A stretch of DNA of 64,000 nt from Ahrensia sp. (GCA_028817895.1 JAPPOQ010000018.1:30714-94713), one strand, 5' to 3'; positions 1 through 8,614 are shown, counted from the stretch's first letter. Numbers and translations: made by a program. Notes: generated by a model not told the origin, from the sequence alone.

Positions 1-52
1 TCTTCCCGCGCATGGTCAAGAGAGGTCGGGAGCGTTTGGAGGACAGCCGGTC

Positions 53-826
53 ATGAGTGATGATGTTTTGCGATTTGAAACCGATGGGAGCGTTGCAACG
101 CTCACGCTGAACCGTCCAAAACAGTTCAACGCTCTGGATGCAGACCTGCGCCGAGCGCTGCGCGAGACAACGCAACGGGTCGAGGACGATCCGGCGATCC
201 GCGTCGCAATCATAAAGGGCGAAGGTCGCGGCTTTTGCGCTGGTGCGGATTTGTCAGCCGGGCTGGAGAAACCGGTCAGTGAGCACATTGAGCGCGAATA
301 CAAGCCGTCGCTGGAGACTATCGCAGACGGCAACACCATCTGGATTGCACAGGTCCACGGCGTCGCGGCGGGCATTGGTGCCGCCTACGCCATGAATTGC
401 GACCTCGTGACCATGGCCGATGACGCGACGGTCTATATGGCCTTCGCGGCGATCGCGCTCATTCCCGATGGCGGCAATACTCAATTGCTGCTCAGCCATA
501 TGGGCTACCATCGCGCGCTTCAGGCCATCCTTGAGGGCCGCAAGATACCGGCCGATGAGTGCCTGCAATACGGCATCGCCAACAAGGTTTTCACGCCGGA
601 GGAACTCAACGCCAGCACACTCGAATGGGCCAAATCGATTGCAGATGGCGCACCGCTTTCAATGGGCGCAGCCAAGCGGCTTCTGCGCAAGGTCGGCCGG
701 CTTAATTACGGGGCGGCGATATCAGCGGAAGGTCTGGAGCAGAACACGCTGACAGAGTCCGAAGACTTCACCACAGGGGTGAACGCGTTCTTCACCAAGG
801 AGAAGCCGAATTTTCAGGGAAAATAA
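53..826 (+). CDS. Enoyl-CoA hydratase/isomerase family protein (crotonase fold)
   Basis: A 257-residue single-domain crotonase that should act on acyl-CoA double bonds in fatty-acid or aromatic-acid degradation. The oxyanion-hole segment GFCAGADL is at residues 60-67 and the second loop HGVAAGIGA at 102-110. The two glutamates of classical hydratases are replaced: alanine stands in the GGGCE-type position, and the later loop reads AALIPDGG-like with Asp139. An IPDxG loop with an acidic Asp is the pattern of PaaG-type isomerases, so isomerase activity is at least as likely as hydration. The ATG follows GGAGG at a good distance. It converges on the CoA-transferase gene with only 15 bp between stops. 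The family call is firm; the substrate is unknown. Confidence 0.88.
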   Translation: MSDDVLRFETDGSVATLTLNRPKQFNALDADLRRALRETTQRVEDDPAIRVAIIKGEGRGFCAGADLSAGLEKPVSEHIEREYKPSLETIADGNTIWIAQVHGVAAGIGAAYAMNCDLVTMADDATVYMAFAAIALIPDGGNTQLLLSHMGYHRALQAILEGRKIPADECLQYGIANKVFTPEELNASTLEWAKSIADGAPLSMGAAKRLLRKVGRLNYGAAISAEGLEQNTLTESEDFTTGVNAFFTKEKPNFQGK

Positions 827-841
827 GCGATTGGCCCGGTA

Positions 842-2773
842 TCAGCTTCTTTCGCGTACATAATCTGCCGCCTCCTGTCGCGTTTCGAAGATGTGCGGTG
901 AGATGGAGCGGTTCTTCAAATCCTGCCCCAGCTTCTGGCGCAAGAATGCGCTGGTGGTGTAGCGGGTGGCAGTGCGGTAAAACTCGTTCTCGGTTGTTGA
1001 CAGGAAGTCGGCGAATTTGCTCGCCATACGCGGGGCAATCGATATGCCATCATAGTTCGAGATCAGATCAATCTTGCGGCCAAGGCCCTGAAGATAAAGG
1101 CGGAATGGCACGGCGAAGTCCTGAAGATCATCATCGTTCTCGATTTCCAACCCACTGAGATTGACGAACAGGATGTTGCGGTCTTCGTCGTAAAATAGCC
1201 GTTCCTCAATCTCCATGTTCAGCATGTGGCTGCGAAGGCGCATGGGCGCGGGCCGAAAGATAGCATCATCCATCAGCTTGGGGTCACGCACGATCGGCGC
1301 AAACGCCATCTGGTCCAGAATGTCTTTTTGCAGGTCGATCCCCGGTGCAATCTCGACCAGTTCCAGACCGTCCTCTGTACGGGCAAACACGGCACGTTCG
1401 GTGATGTAAAGCACGCCCTTGCCCTGTTCAGCAGCATATTGGCCGTTAAACGTAATCTGCTCGACGGCCTCAATGAACTTTCGGTTGCGGCCTTCCTGAA
1501 CAATCGAAAGCTGCCCATCTTCGATGGCAACCTGCAATCCGCCGGCCGTGAAGGTCCCGACAAACAGAACCTTGCGAGCATTTTGCGAGATGTTGATGAA
1601 CCCGCCAGCTCCAGCAAAACGGTCCTTGAATTTGGACACATTTACATTACCGCTTGCGTCGGTTTCCGCCATTCCGAGGCAGGCGAGATCCAGCCCGCCA
1701 CCATCGTAAAAATCGAACATGTGATTGGTCTGGATGATGGCATCGGCATTGATCGCCGCGCCAAAATCGAGACCCGATTGCGGAACGCCTCCAAACACAC
1801 CTGCCTCTGTCGTCAGCGTCACATGATCGAGAATCTCTTCCTCATTGGCGACGGCTCCAACACCTTCGGGCATGCCGATACCGAGATTGACGATGCCGTT
1901 GACGGGCAACTCGGTCGCCGCCCTGCGCGCGATGATCTTGCGTTCGTCGAGCGGCATGGGCGCCAGCGAGTCCACAACCCCCTTCATGCGGCCTGTAAAG
2001 GCATGCTCATATTGCGTCTGGAACGTCTGGGCATGCGCTTCCCGCGGCGCCAGAACAACGCAATCGACAAGATTACTGGGCACCACGACTTCCCGTGGAT
2101 TGAGCGAATTGGCCTGAGCGAGCCGCTCTACTTGTGCGATAACAAGACCACCGGAGTTCTTTGCTGCCATCGCGATGGGCAGCATGTCCAGCGTCAGTGC
2201 TTCGCGCTCCATGGTGATGTTGCCCAGCCGGTCCGCCGTAGTACCACGTATCAGGGCGACGTCGATTGGTATCGACTTGTAAAAGAGCCACTCCTCGCCT
2301 CGCAGCTCGTGCAGTTCGACAAGTTGGTCCACGCAAGTCTCGCTGATCGCCCCGCCCTGCTGGCGAGGGTCGACAAAGGTCCTCAGCCCCACTTTTGAAA
2401 ACATGCCCGGGCGGCCGGAAGCAATGTCACGATAAAGCTGGGAGATGCAGCCGAGCGGCAAATTGTAGGCTTCGATCTCGTTGCGCACGCCCATGGCGCC
2501 CAATTTGGGCACAAGCGACCAATGCCCACCAATGGCGCGTTTCACCAGCCCGTCATGCGCCAGTCGGTTGAGACCGCGGTCCTTGCCATCGCCTGGAGCC
2601 GCAGCGAAAAGAAGCGTGATACCGCGGGGTACGGCGTGGTCCTTGAACCGTTCTTCGAGACCACATAGCAAGTGTTCAGGCGTTCCAATGCCCACAAAGC
2701 CGGAAACACAAACGGTGTCGCCATCATCAATTGTGGCGACGGCCTCCTCCAGCCGCACAACCTTGTCGACCAT
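842..2773 (-). CDS. Fused family I CoA-transferase (YdiF/propionate CoA-transferase-like) with extra C-terminal domain
   Basis: A 643-residue protein that moves CoA between carboxylic acids. The N-terminal half (about 1-270) is the alpha-type domain starting with the VSGFVGIGTPEHLL segment; the second half (about 275-510) is beta-type and holds GIGMPEGV and the catalytic glutamate in TTEAGVFGG. Members such as YdiF and propionate CoA-transferase are about 520-530 residues; here roughly 120 further residues follow (about 515-643), beginning near NILFVNLSGLEI, which I can only describe as alpha/beta and perhaps STAS-like. The ATG has a strong GGGGAGGAG site. It is the last gene of the operon behind phaC (27-bp gap), suggesting it charges hydroxy acids with CoA for the synthase, or recycles CoA. 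Confidence 0.85.
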   Translation of the reverse strand: MVDKVVRLEEAVATIDDGDTVCVSGFVGIGTPEHLLCGLEERFKDHAVPRGITLLFAAAPGDGKDRGLNRLAHDGLVKRAIGGHWSLVPKLGAMGVRNEIEAYNLPLGCISQLYRDIASGRPGMFSKVGLRTFVDPRQQGGAISETCVDQLVELHELRGEEWLFYKSIPIDVALIRGTTADRLGNITMEREALTLDMLPIAMAAKNSGGLVIAQVERLAQANSLNPREVVVPSNLVDCVVLAPREAHAQTFQTQYEHAFTGRMKGVVDSLAPMPLDERKIIARRAATELPVNGIVNLGIGMPEGVGAVANEEEILDHVTLTTEAGVFGGVPQSGLDFGAAINADAIIQTNHMFDFYDGGGLDLACLGMAETDASGNVNVSKFKDRFAGAGGFINISQNARKVLFVGTFTAGGLQVAIEDGQLSIVQEGRNRKFIEAVEQITFNGQYAAEQGKGVLYITERAVFARTEDGLELVEIAPGIDLQKDILDQMAFAPIVRDPKLMDDAIFRPAPMRLRSHMLNMEIEERLFYDEDRNILFVNLSGLEIENDDDLQDFAVPFRLYLQGLGRKIDLISNYDGISIAPRMASKFADFLSTTENEFYRTATRYTTSAFLRQKLGQDLKNRSISPHIFETRQEAADYVRERS

Positions 2774-2800
2774 GTCTCCTCCCCGATCGGCTGAAGCCGC

Positions 2801-4033
2801 CTATGCCTTCGTCTTTGTTTTCGCTCTTGTTTTGGTCTTTTTTGTAGCCGACCGCGAAGACGTTTCGGTCGGCTGTCCTTTCGCCCCGGCCGCGGTCAGT
2901 TTTCGCTCCATCCACTCCACAAGACCGCCGGCGACCACACCCTGCGCCTTGCCACTCACAAACACGCCAACGTGACCACCCGGGAAGCCGATCTCCTCAT
3001 ATTGATCGTCAGACAGAAAATCGCCGAGCGGACGGGTGCAACTGGCCGGCACGATATGGTCCTGCTTCGCATAAATGTTGAGCACCGGGCAGGCGATATT
3101 GGATAGGTCGACAGCTTTGCCCGCGATCTTGAACTTGCCTTTGACCAGATGGTTCTCGCGATAAAGATCGTTCAGCCATTCTCTGGCGGCGGCACCGGGA
3201 TGGTCCGGGCGATCTGCGATCCACTTTTCCATGCGTAGGAAGTTCAAAATGGCCGCCTCATTGCCGTCCATCCTGGCAAGTCCAAGATTGTACTTGGTCA
3301 TGGACGTCACAGGCGTCAGCGAAGAAAATACGGCCCCGGTGAGTGCGCCCGGCAACATGCCATACGTCCCGATCAGCAGATCGATGTCATCTTCCGTCAA
3401 ATTTGAGATCCAGCTGTTGAGGAAGCCTTCACCAGGCCAGAAATTGTCAGGGTCGCCCTTGAAGTCGATCGGCGTGATCGCCAGCGCCAATCCCGCAAAA
3501 AGCTGCGGTTGCGCCGCCGCAAGCGCAGCCGAAAAGGTTCCACCCTCACAAATGCCGAACATCGTGATCGGTTTACCGTCGTTCCGCGACGCAAGATACT
3601 CGACGCAGGACCGCAGATAGTCATCAATAATGTCATCAAGCGTAATGAACTGGTCCGCGCGCGTTGGCGTTCCCCAATCGACCACATAGACATCCACACC
3701 GGCGCTTAACAAATTTCGCACCAGTGACCGGTCTTCCTGCAAATCGATCATGGTCTGACGACCGAACAAGCCATAGCTGATCAAGACCGGAGGAACATCC
3801 GTACGCACCTCCGTCAGCGGTTGGTAGCGCGACACGGTCACCTTATCGATGCGAAAAACCTCGTCACTCGGCGTTTCCGCGATTGCGACTTCCAGATCAG
3901 TGGCAGAAGCCAGAAATTCGCTGCTGCGGACGGCCTTGGCACCACTTTCAACCAGCGATTGCACGCTCGCAGCCCAAGCCTGCATGGCTTCGTTGAGCAG
4001 TTTCTCGGGGTCGGTCTGCGACGCCGCCACCAC
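2801..4033 (-). CDS. phaC: Class III poly(R)-hydroxyalkanoate synthase subunit PhaC
   Basis: Catalytic subunit of a two-subunit PHA synthase that polymerises hydroxyacyl-CoA on the surface of PHA granules. It is 410 residues, near the class III size (about 355-400) and far below class I (about 590). The lipase-like box GICEGG puts the nucleophile at Cys162; the other triad residues are Asp325 (YAKQDHIVP) and His354 (PGGHVGVF). The last 20 residues are a Lys/Thr/Arg tail (KKTKTRAKTKTKA). The start is GTG (two GTG codons in tandem) and its GGAGG site lies across the TAG stop of phaE, so the two subunits look translationally coupled, fitting their obligate complex. Confidence 0.94.
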   Translation of the reverse strand: MVAASQTDPEKLLNEAMQAWAASVQSLVESGAKAVRSSEFLASATDLEVAIAETPSDEVFRIDKVTVSRYQPLTEVRTDVPPVLISYGLFGRQTMIDLQEDRSLVRNLLSAGVDVYVVDWGTPTRADQFITLDDIIDDYLRSCVEYLASRNDGKPITMFGICEGGTFSAALAAAQPQLFAGLALAITPIDFKGDPDNFWPGEGFLNSWISNLTEDDIDLLIGTYGMLPGALTGAVFSSLTPVTSMTKYNLGLARMDGNEAAILNFLRMEKWIADRPDHPGAAAREWLNDLYRENHLVKGKFKIAGKAVDLSNIACPVLNIYAKQDHIVPASCTRPLGDFLSDDQYEEIGFPGGHVGVFVSGKAQGVVAGGLVEWMERKLTAAGAKGQPTETSSRSATKKTKTRAKTKTKA

Positions 4034-4039
4034 CGCCTC

Positions 4040-4855
4040 CTACTGCGCTGCCAGTTGACGTTTGAGCTGGCGAACCTCACGACGCAACTCCTGAACGATC
4101 TTGGCAAGATCATCGACTTCCGTGCGCGTCGGCATTTGGTAGGCTTCGCTCCATTGCTCGGCCAGATCGCGTTGCCGGGCTTTGATCTCATTGCCCGCGC
4201 GCAACATGCGCCGCTGAGCATCCAAAAATTCAGGAGAACGCTGGATATCAAGCAGTTGCTCATTGGCCGCAGCAAGCCATGCATCCAGCGCCTCACCCGG
4301 ATCAGGTGCCTTCAAATCCTCCAGCGTGAAGCTCTTGCTGTATTCCTCGTAAGCCTTGCTCCAGGCCTTCTGCATGGTCTTAGCGAAATCCGCAGTTGCC
4401 TGCTGATAGTCCAACACCTCCCGCCACGCACCAGCAGCGTCCACTTGCGGCATAGCGAGATCGGCAAAACGTGGGCCGTTGGCAATGCTCATAAGGATAT
4501 CGCGCAGTTGATCGGGCGCGAACTGCGTCCAATTCGACGCATCAAGCATCGAGAACACATCGTCGCGGCCCATATTGAACATGTTTGTCCGGTTTGGCTG
4601 CCCCATCATGGCGGAAGGGTCCCAACCCGGTGCCCAGGACTTGATGAAATCCTGCCACGCCTTCACTCCGCCGCTCATGGTCGACATATCAGCCATGTTG
4701 CCGGCCATCGAGCCAGCCATGTCGGCGCCTTGCCCCGTCTGCGATAGCGCCTTTGTGAAGCTGTCTGCGACTTCCTTTTGCGCTTTGAAGAATGCAGCCT
4801 GGCTTTCTTGCCAGATATTCATCATGGCATCGAGGCCGTCATCCCGGGTTGCCAT
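4040..4855 (-). CDS. phaE: Class III PHA synthase subunit PhaE
   Basis: A 271-residue non-catalytic partner that activates PhaC. PhaE proteins vary strongly, but the C-terminal pattern is typical: FLDAQRRMLRAG, then a PTRTEVDD motif followed by a heptad-like helix rich in Leu, Arg and Gln (IVQELRREVRQLKRQL). The N-terminus (IWQESQAAFFKAQKEVAD) is phasin-like amphipathic helix. I moved the start to the ATG at 4855 because GGAAGGAAC lies just upstream; the longer reading would overlap the dehydrogenase. Only one base separates it from the stop of the upstream alcohol dehydrogenase (TGATATG). Confidence 0.88.
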   Translation of the reverse strand: MATRDDGLDAMMNIWQESQAAFFKAQKEVADSFTKALSQTGQGADMAGSMAGNMADMSTMSGGVKAWQDFIKSWAPGWDPSAMMGQPNRTNMFNMGRDDVFSMLDASNWTQFAPDQLRDILMSIANGPRFADLAMPQVDAAGAWREVLDYQQATADFAKTMQKAWSKAYEEYSKSFTLEDLKAPDPGEALDAWLAAANEQLLDIQRSPEFLDAQRRMLRAGNEIKARQRDLAEQWSEAYQMPTRTEVDDLAKIVQELRREVRQLKRQLAAQ

Positions 4856-4856
4856 A

Positions 4857-6020
4857 TCAGGTTCCTTCCAAGGCGCGCGTGTAGATGTCGAGTGCGGCTT
4901 CATACGTCATCTCGCGCGGATTGTTCACCAAAAGGCGCGTCTGCTTCATGGCATCTTCAGCCAGCATGGGCAGATGGTTGTGATTGACGCCGACTTCGGA
5001 CAGCTTTGATTCCATCCCGAGTTCCGGCCCAAGCTTCATGAACCCCTCGACCATTCCATCAACCGCTGCCGCGTCACTCTTGCCCGCCAGTTCCGGGAAA
5101 ATGATCGGCGCGATCTGGGCATAGAGCGTTTGCGCTTCAGGCTTGTTGAAGTCGAGCACATAGGGCAGCACCAACGCGTTGGAGAGGCCATGCGGCACGT
5201 GAAAATGTCCGCCCAGCGGATAGGCCAGCGCATGCACCGCGGCCACCGGAGCGTTGGCGAATGCCATGCCGGCCAGCATGGAGCCAAGCAACATGTTGGA
5301 GCGCGCATCCTTGTTCTTGCCGTCCGTGCAGGCAATGCGGATGTTGGCGCCCAGCAGTTCCAGCGCCTGGCGGGCAAGTGTGTCCGAGACGATGTTTTTC
5401 TTGTGCGCCGATGTGTAGGCTTCGATGGCATGAACCATGGCGTCAATACCCGTCGCCGCCGTCACATTGGGCGGCAGACCAAGGGTGAGCTCGGCATCCA
5501 GAATGGCCCAATCCGGGAGCAGCTGGTGCGATACAACGCCTTTCTTTTCGTTGGTGCCCGTGGTCACGATGGAGATCGGCGTCACTTCTGATCCCGTACC
5601 GGCGGTGGTCGGCGCCAAGACCAGAGGAAGGCGCCAACCTTTAACTAGACCAACGCCATACATTTCACCGATCGGCTGGTCGGAGGCAACTAGAACCGCG
5701 ATCAATTTGGCAGTGTCGAGTGACGAGCCGCCCCCAACGGATACGACTCCATCGACACCTTCTGCCTTGGCCTTTGCCACAGCGTCCAGCACCATGCTTT
5801 CAGGCGGATCGGGAACTACTTGGTCGATGACATGCACACCCAGATTGGCTGCCTTGAAACCGTCAAGCGCGGCTTGGGCAAGACCGAGTTCCAAGATTAT
5901 CTTGTCGGTCACGAAGGCTACTTTGGTGCATCCCATGTCGGCCATGATCTGCCCCATCTTGGCAGTTGAGCCGACTTCGGCCAGCACCGACTTCGTCGTC
6001 TGGAAGGTAAATTCATGCAT
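4857..6020 (-). CDS. Iron-containing alcohol dehydrogenase
   Basis: A 387-residue group III (iron-dependent) NAD(P) alcohol dehydrogenase. Visible family marks are the nucleotide-binding GGGSSLDTAK segment, APTTAGTGSEVTP, and metal-ligand histidines in HALAYPLGGHFHVPHG. I chose the ATG at 6020, preceded by AAGGAT, over an upstream in-frame codon because homologues begin near MHEFTF. It lies between the ThDP enzyme and phaE in one operon. Given a CoA-transferase and synthase downstream, it could interconvert a semialdehyde and a hydroxy acid (as 4-hydroxybutyrate dehydrogenases of this family do), but nothing in the sequence fixes the substrate. Confidence 0.87.
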   Translation of the reverse strand: MHEFTFQTTKSVLAEVGSTAKMGQIMADMGCTKVAFVTDKIILELGLAQAALDGFKAANLGVHVIDQVVPDPPESMVLDAVAKAKAEGVDGVVSVGGGSSLDTAKLIAVLVASDQPIGEMYGVGLVKGWRLPLVLAPTTAGTGSEVTPISIVTTGTNEKKGVVSHQLLPDWAILDAELTLGLPPNVTAATGIDAMVHAIEAYTSAHKKNIVSDTLARQALELLGANIRIACTDGKNKDARSNMLLGSMLAGMAFANAPVAAVHALAYPLGGHFHVPHGLSNALVLPYVLDFNKPEAQTLYAQIAPIIFPELAGKSDAAAVDGMVEGFMKLGPELGMESKLSEVGVNHNHLPMLAEDAMKQTRLLVNNPREMTYEAALDIYTRALEGT

Positions 6021-6069
6021 CTTTGCTATCCTTGTAAGAAGCGAGTTCGGGAAGCCCAACACAAAGGCA

Positions 6070-7743
6070 TCACACCTGCAGAGAGGTTAGCTCTTTGAGT
6101 TTCTTCGTCAATTTCATATTTTCGTCATAGTCGACCGGGCAGTCGATGATCGACACGCCACCATCATTGATGGCCGTGTGCAGGATGGATTGCAGATCTT
6201 CTGTCTTCTCGACCTTGTAGCCATGCGCGCCAAAACTCTCGGCAAACTGAACGAAATCCGGATTGGTGACGTCGATGTGGCTCTTGCGACCATAATGGCG
6301 CAACTGATGCCATTCGATGAGGCCATACTTGTTGTCGTTGAATATGATCACAGTGATATTCAGCCCAAGCCGCACCGCGGTTTCGATCTCCTGATTGTTC
6401 ATCATGAAGCCGGAATCGCCGCAAACGGCCAGAATGTTGCGCTCAGGATAAACCAGCTTGGCGGCAATCGCGCCTGGCAAAGCGATGCCCATGGAGGCAA
6501 AGCCGTTTGAAATGATGCAGGTGTTGGGTCGCTCTGCCTGGAACATACGCGCCATCCACATCTTGTGTGCGCCCACATCGGATATGACGATGTCTTCTGG
6601 AGCAAGCACCTGTCGAATATCCCAGATGATCTTCTGGGGCTTTACCGGATGAGCGGTGTCTTCGGAAAACTCGGCGAATTCGGCTCGAATTTTCTTTGTC
6701 AACTCGCGCATTGCCGGGCCGGACTGACGCTGACTGCGCGCGCCGATGCGGCGCATCGTGTCGGTGATATCGCCGATCACACCAGCCTCAACGATGTAGT
6801 GCGTGTCCACCTCGGCCGGCGAGCCATCAATGTGGATGATCTTCTTGTCGCAATTCGGGTTCCAGTAGGAGGGCGGGTATTCCACCATGTCATAGCCGAC
6901 GCAGATGATGACATCGGCCTTCTCAAGCCCAAATGCGACCAGGTCGCGTGCTTTCAGACCCACTGTGCCTATGCTGAGCGGATGAGACGACGGTATAGAT
7001 CCCTTCGCCATGAAGGTCGTGGCAACGGGCGCATTGATCTCTTCGGCAAATGACACCAATTCTTCGGACGCGTTGAAGCGCACGACACCGTTGCCCGCTA
7101 TGATGACCGGGTTTTTCGCCTTATCAATGATCTCCGCCACCTGCCGGCATTTCCCAACGGGTGCACAGGGAGCCTGAGGTTGCTGCACGCGCAGAGGCTG
7201 CGCATTGTCAACCGGCATGTCTGCGATGTTCTCAGGAAAATCAATAAAGGCGGCGCCCGGCTTCTCAGCTTGCGCAAACTTGAACGCCTTGCGAACGATC
7301 TCAGGCACGATTTCCGGTTCGCGGATTTGAATAGAATATTTCGAGATCGGATCGAACAGATTGACCAGATCGAGCACCTGATGGCTTTCCTTGTGCATAC
7401 GGGTCGTGGCGCCCTGCCCGGCTATGGCTACCATGGGTGCGCGATCCATATTGCCGTCAGCAACGCCGGTGACGAGATTGGTGGCGCCCGGACCAAGCGT
7501 TGACATGCAAACCCCCGCCCGCCCGGTCAGACGGCCATAGACATCTGCCATGAAAGCAGCCGCCTGTTCGTGACGCGTTATGATGAATTCGATCGGACTA
7601 TCCAGCAGGGCATCCATAACGGCTATATTTTCCTCGCCCGGAATGCCGAAAATGTATTCCACTCCTTCATGTTCTAGACATTTGACGAGCAGCTGCGCCG
7701 CTGTCATCTGATTTGTCGATGTCACCTGAATTGTCTCCGTCAA
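6070..7743 (-). CDS. ThDP-dependent enzyme, acetolactate synthase large-subunit type
   Basis: A 557-residue three-domain ThDP enzyme. The activating glutamate is in TRHEQAAAFM, the central FAD/DHS-like domain spans about 190-330, and the ThDP/Mg motif is GDSGFMMNNQEIETA with a later NDNKYGLIEW. It resembles catabolic acetolactate synthases (AlsS type), which need no regulatory subunit; none is encoded nearby. The TTG at 7743 is the longest start, while the ATG at 7707 is preceded by AGGTGAC; I cannot decide between them. First gene of the PHA operon, 49 bp before the alcohol dehydrogenase, so its 2-oxo-acid chemistry may be tied to carbon overflow. Other decarboxylating or ligating ThDP roles remain possible. 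Confidence 0.8.
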   Translation of the reverse strand: MTETIQVTSTNQMTAAQLLVKCLEHEGVEYIFGIPGEENIAVMDALLDSPIEFIITRHEQAAAFMADVYGRLTGRAGVCMSTLGPGATNLVTGVADGNMDRAPMVAIAGQGATTRMHKESHQVLDLVNLFDPISKYSIQIREPEIVPEIVRKAFKFAQAEKPGAAFIDFPENIADMPVDNAQPLRVQQPQAPCAPVGKCRQVAEIIDKAKNPVIIAGNGVVRFNASEELVSFAEEINAPVATTFMAKGSIPSSHPLSIGTVGLKARDLVAFGLEKADVIICVGYDMVEYPPSYWNPNCDKKIIHIDGSPAEVDTHYIVEAGVIGDITDTMRRIGARSQRQSGPAMRELTKKIRAEFAEFSEDTAHPVKPQKIIWDIRQVLAPEDIVISDVGAHKMWMARMFQAERPNTCIISNGFASMGIALPGAIAAKLVYPERNILAVCGDSGFMMNNQEIETAVRLGLNITVIIFNDNKYGLIEWHQLRHYGRKSHIDVTNPDFVQFAESFGAHGYKVEKTEDLQSILHTAINDGGVSIIDCPVDYDENMKLTKKLKELTSLQV

Positions 7744-7930
7744 AGTTCTGTCCGCCGATACTGGATTGTCTGCGCCAAATTATGTCTTAGTCGAATGCCC
7801 CATATGGATCATGGTTCCACGGGCACCACATTGTTTCACAAGCCTCGCAGGCTTGGAAGGCCACCGGTCTCAGATACCAAGTGGAAGCATGCGAATCGGG
7901 CATCAGCAAGTCCGTGCCGACAGCTGTTTG

Positions 7931-7965
7931 GCAACATTTTTGTTGCAGCGCAACAAAAATGTTGC
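7931..7965. promoter_or_regulatory. Perfect 35-bp palindrome, probable PhaR operator
   Basis: Two 16-bp arms, GCAACATTTTTGTTGC and its exact complement, are separated by AGC. Each arm also carries its own GCAAC-N6-GTTGC dyad, so there are four TGC/GCA half-sites in regular order. PhaR of other alphaproteobacteria is known to bind TGC-rich dyads before phasin genes, and phaR lies 650 bp downstream. The site sits between the divergent PHA operon and the phasin gene and could control both. The rest of the 300-bp intergenic region shows no further structure to me. Confidence 0.72.
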
Positions 7966-7990
7966 ATCGCACAATGACCCATGCTATCTG
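7962..7990 (+). promoter_or_regulatory. Candidate sigma-70 promoter of the phasin gene
   Basis: TTGCAT (7962-7967), a 17-bp spacer, then TATCTG (7985-7990, within GCTATCTG). The -35 box overlaps the right end of the 35-bp palindrome, so a repressor on that palindrome would block RNA polymerase. The predicted start lies about 45 bp before the phasin ATG. Read by eye only. Confidence 0.45.
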
Positions 7991-8042
7991 AGGTGCCAAG
8001 CGGCAGCGAATCGTTGCCGGAATCACCGAGAGGATCGAATAA

Positions 8043-8423
8043 ATGACCAAGAAAATGGATATGAATGAAGCCAAGGCGCAGTCGCAGGAGTTCCTTTCCA
8101 AGGGAATTGCCACAAGCGAAAAAGTGGTCGACGGCATGATCGAAGTGAATGCCGCCATGTTTAAGGGCGGCGAGACCATCGTCAAAAAGATGTATGACAA
8201 CTATGTCGACAATGTCGCTGCCACATTTGACGGCATGAAAGCACTCAACAAATCCAGCGATATGGGCGAGTTCTTCAAGACCGCGACGTCCAATGCTGCT
8301 GCAGCAACCGAGCGTGTTTCCGACCAGACCAAAGGCATGGCTGAGCTGTCCTCGAAGGTTCTTCGCGAGACGGCGGAAGTTGGTCGCAACGCCTTCACCA
8401 AATCATTTCAGATGAGTGCATAA
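8043..8423 (+). CDS. phaP: Phasin (PHA granule-associated protein)
   Basis: A 126-residue protein, almost wholly alpha-helical and amphipathic, with no signal peptide, of the short phasin family that coats PHA granules. Visible pattern: KAQSQEFLSKGIATSEKVVDG, FKGGETIVKKMYDNYVDNV and a C-terminal run of Ala/Thr/Val/Arg heptads. The ATG follows GAGAGGA. It stands alone between the palindromic operator and a strong terminator, as expected for a gene that must be expressed at high level when polymer is made and silenced by PhaR otherwise. Confidence 0.88.
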   Translation: MTKKMDMNEAKAQSQEFLSKGIATSEKVVDGMIEVNAAMFKGGETIVKKMYDNYVDNVAATFDGMKALNKSSDMGEFFKTATSNAAAATERVSDQTKGMAELSSKVLRETAEVGRNAFTKSFQMSA

Positions 8424-8446
8424 GCACCCGGCTCACAGCCGGAAGT

Positions 8447-8478
8447 AAAAAGGGCCGTCTGTTCGGGCGGCCCTTTTT
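8447..8478 (+). terminator. Rho-independent terminator after the phasin gene
   Basis: A perfect 11-bp stem, AAAAAGGGCCG paired with CGGCCCTTTTT, and a 10-base loop, ending in five T residues. It lies 24 bp behind the phasin stop and separates it from phaR. Confidence 0.9.
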
Positions 8479-8583
8479 CGTTGGGAAGCAACACTGCTAT
8501 CTGCCCCGCTACATCCCGCATTCCGCTTCACGCAATCTGTCTTCTCCTCGACACAGGCAAAGTTGTTGTCTTGTATCGTTCAC

Positions 8584-8599
8584 TGTGCTGCAATGCACA
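8584..8599. promoter_or_regulatory. TGC-rich dyad before phaR, possible autoregulatory site
   Basis: TGTGC-N6-GCACA, with TGCAA in the centre, 16 bp before the proposed TTG start. Its TGC/GCA composition resembles the half-sites of the large palindrome at 7931-7965. PhaR proteins commonly repress their own gene, so this is a plausible second target; the dyad is short and could be chance. Confidence 0.4.
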
Positions 8600-8614
8600 A
8601 AAAGGGGAGCGATC

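Noticed and set aside
1226..2398. 390-codon open frame on the plus strand
   Set aside because: Lies antisense to the CoA-transferase gene, whose motifs are clear; no family pattern in the plus-strand translation.
4040..4855. PhaE gene as a second phasin
   Set aside because: Its helical N-terminus is phasin-like, but the PTRTEVDD motif, C-terminal coil and coupling to class III phaC fit PhaE.
7795..8200. Small frames in the phasin upstream region on either strand
   Set aside because: They run through the palindrome and promoter or antisense to the phasin, without ribosome sites or motifs.
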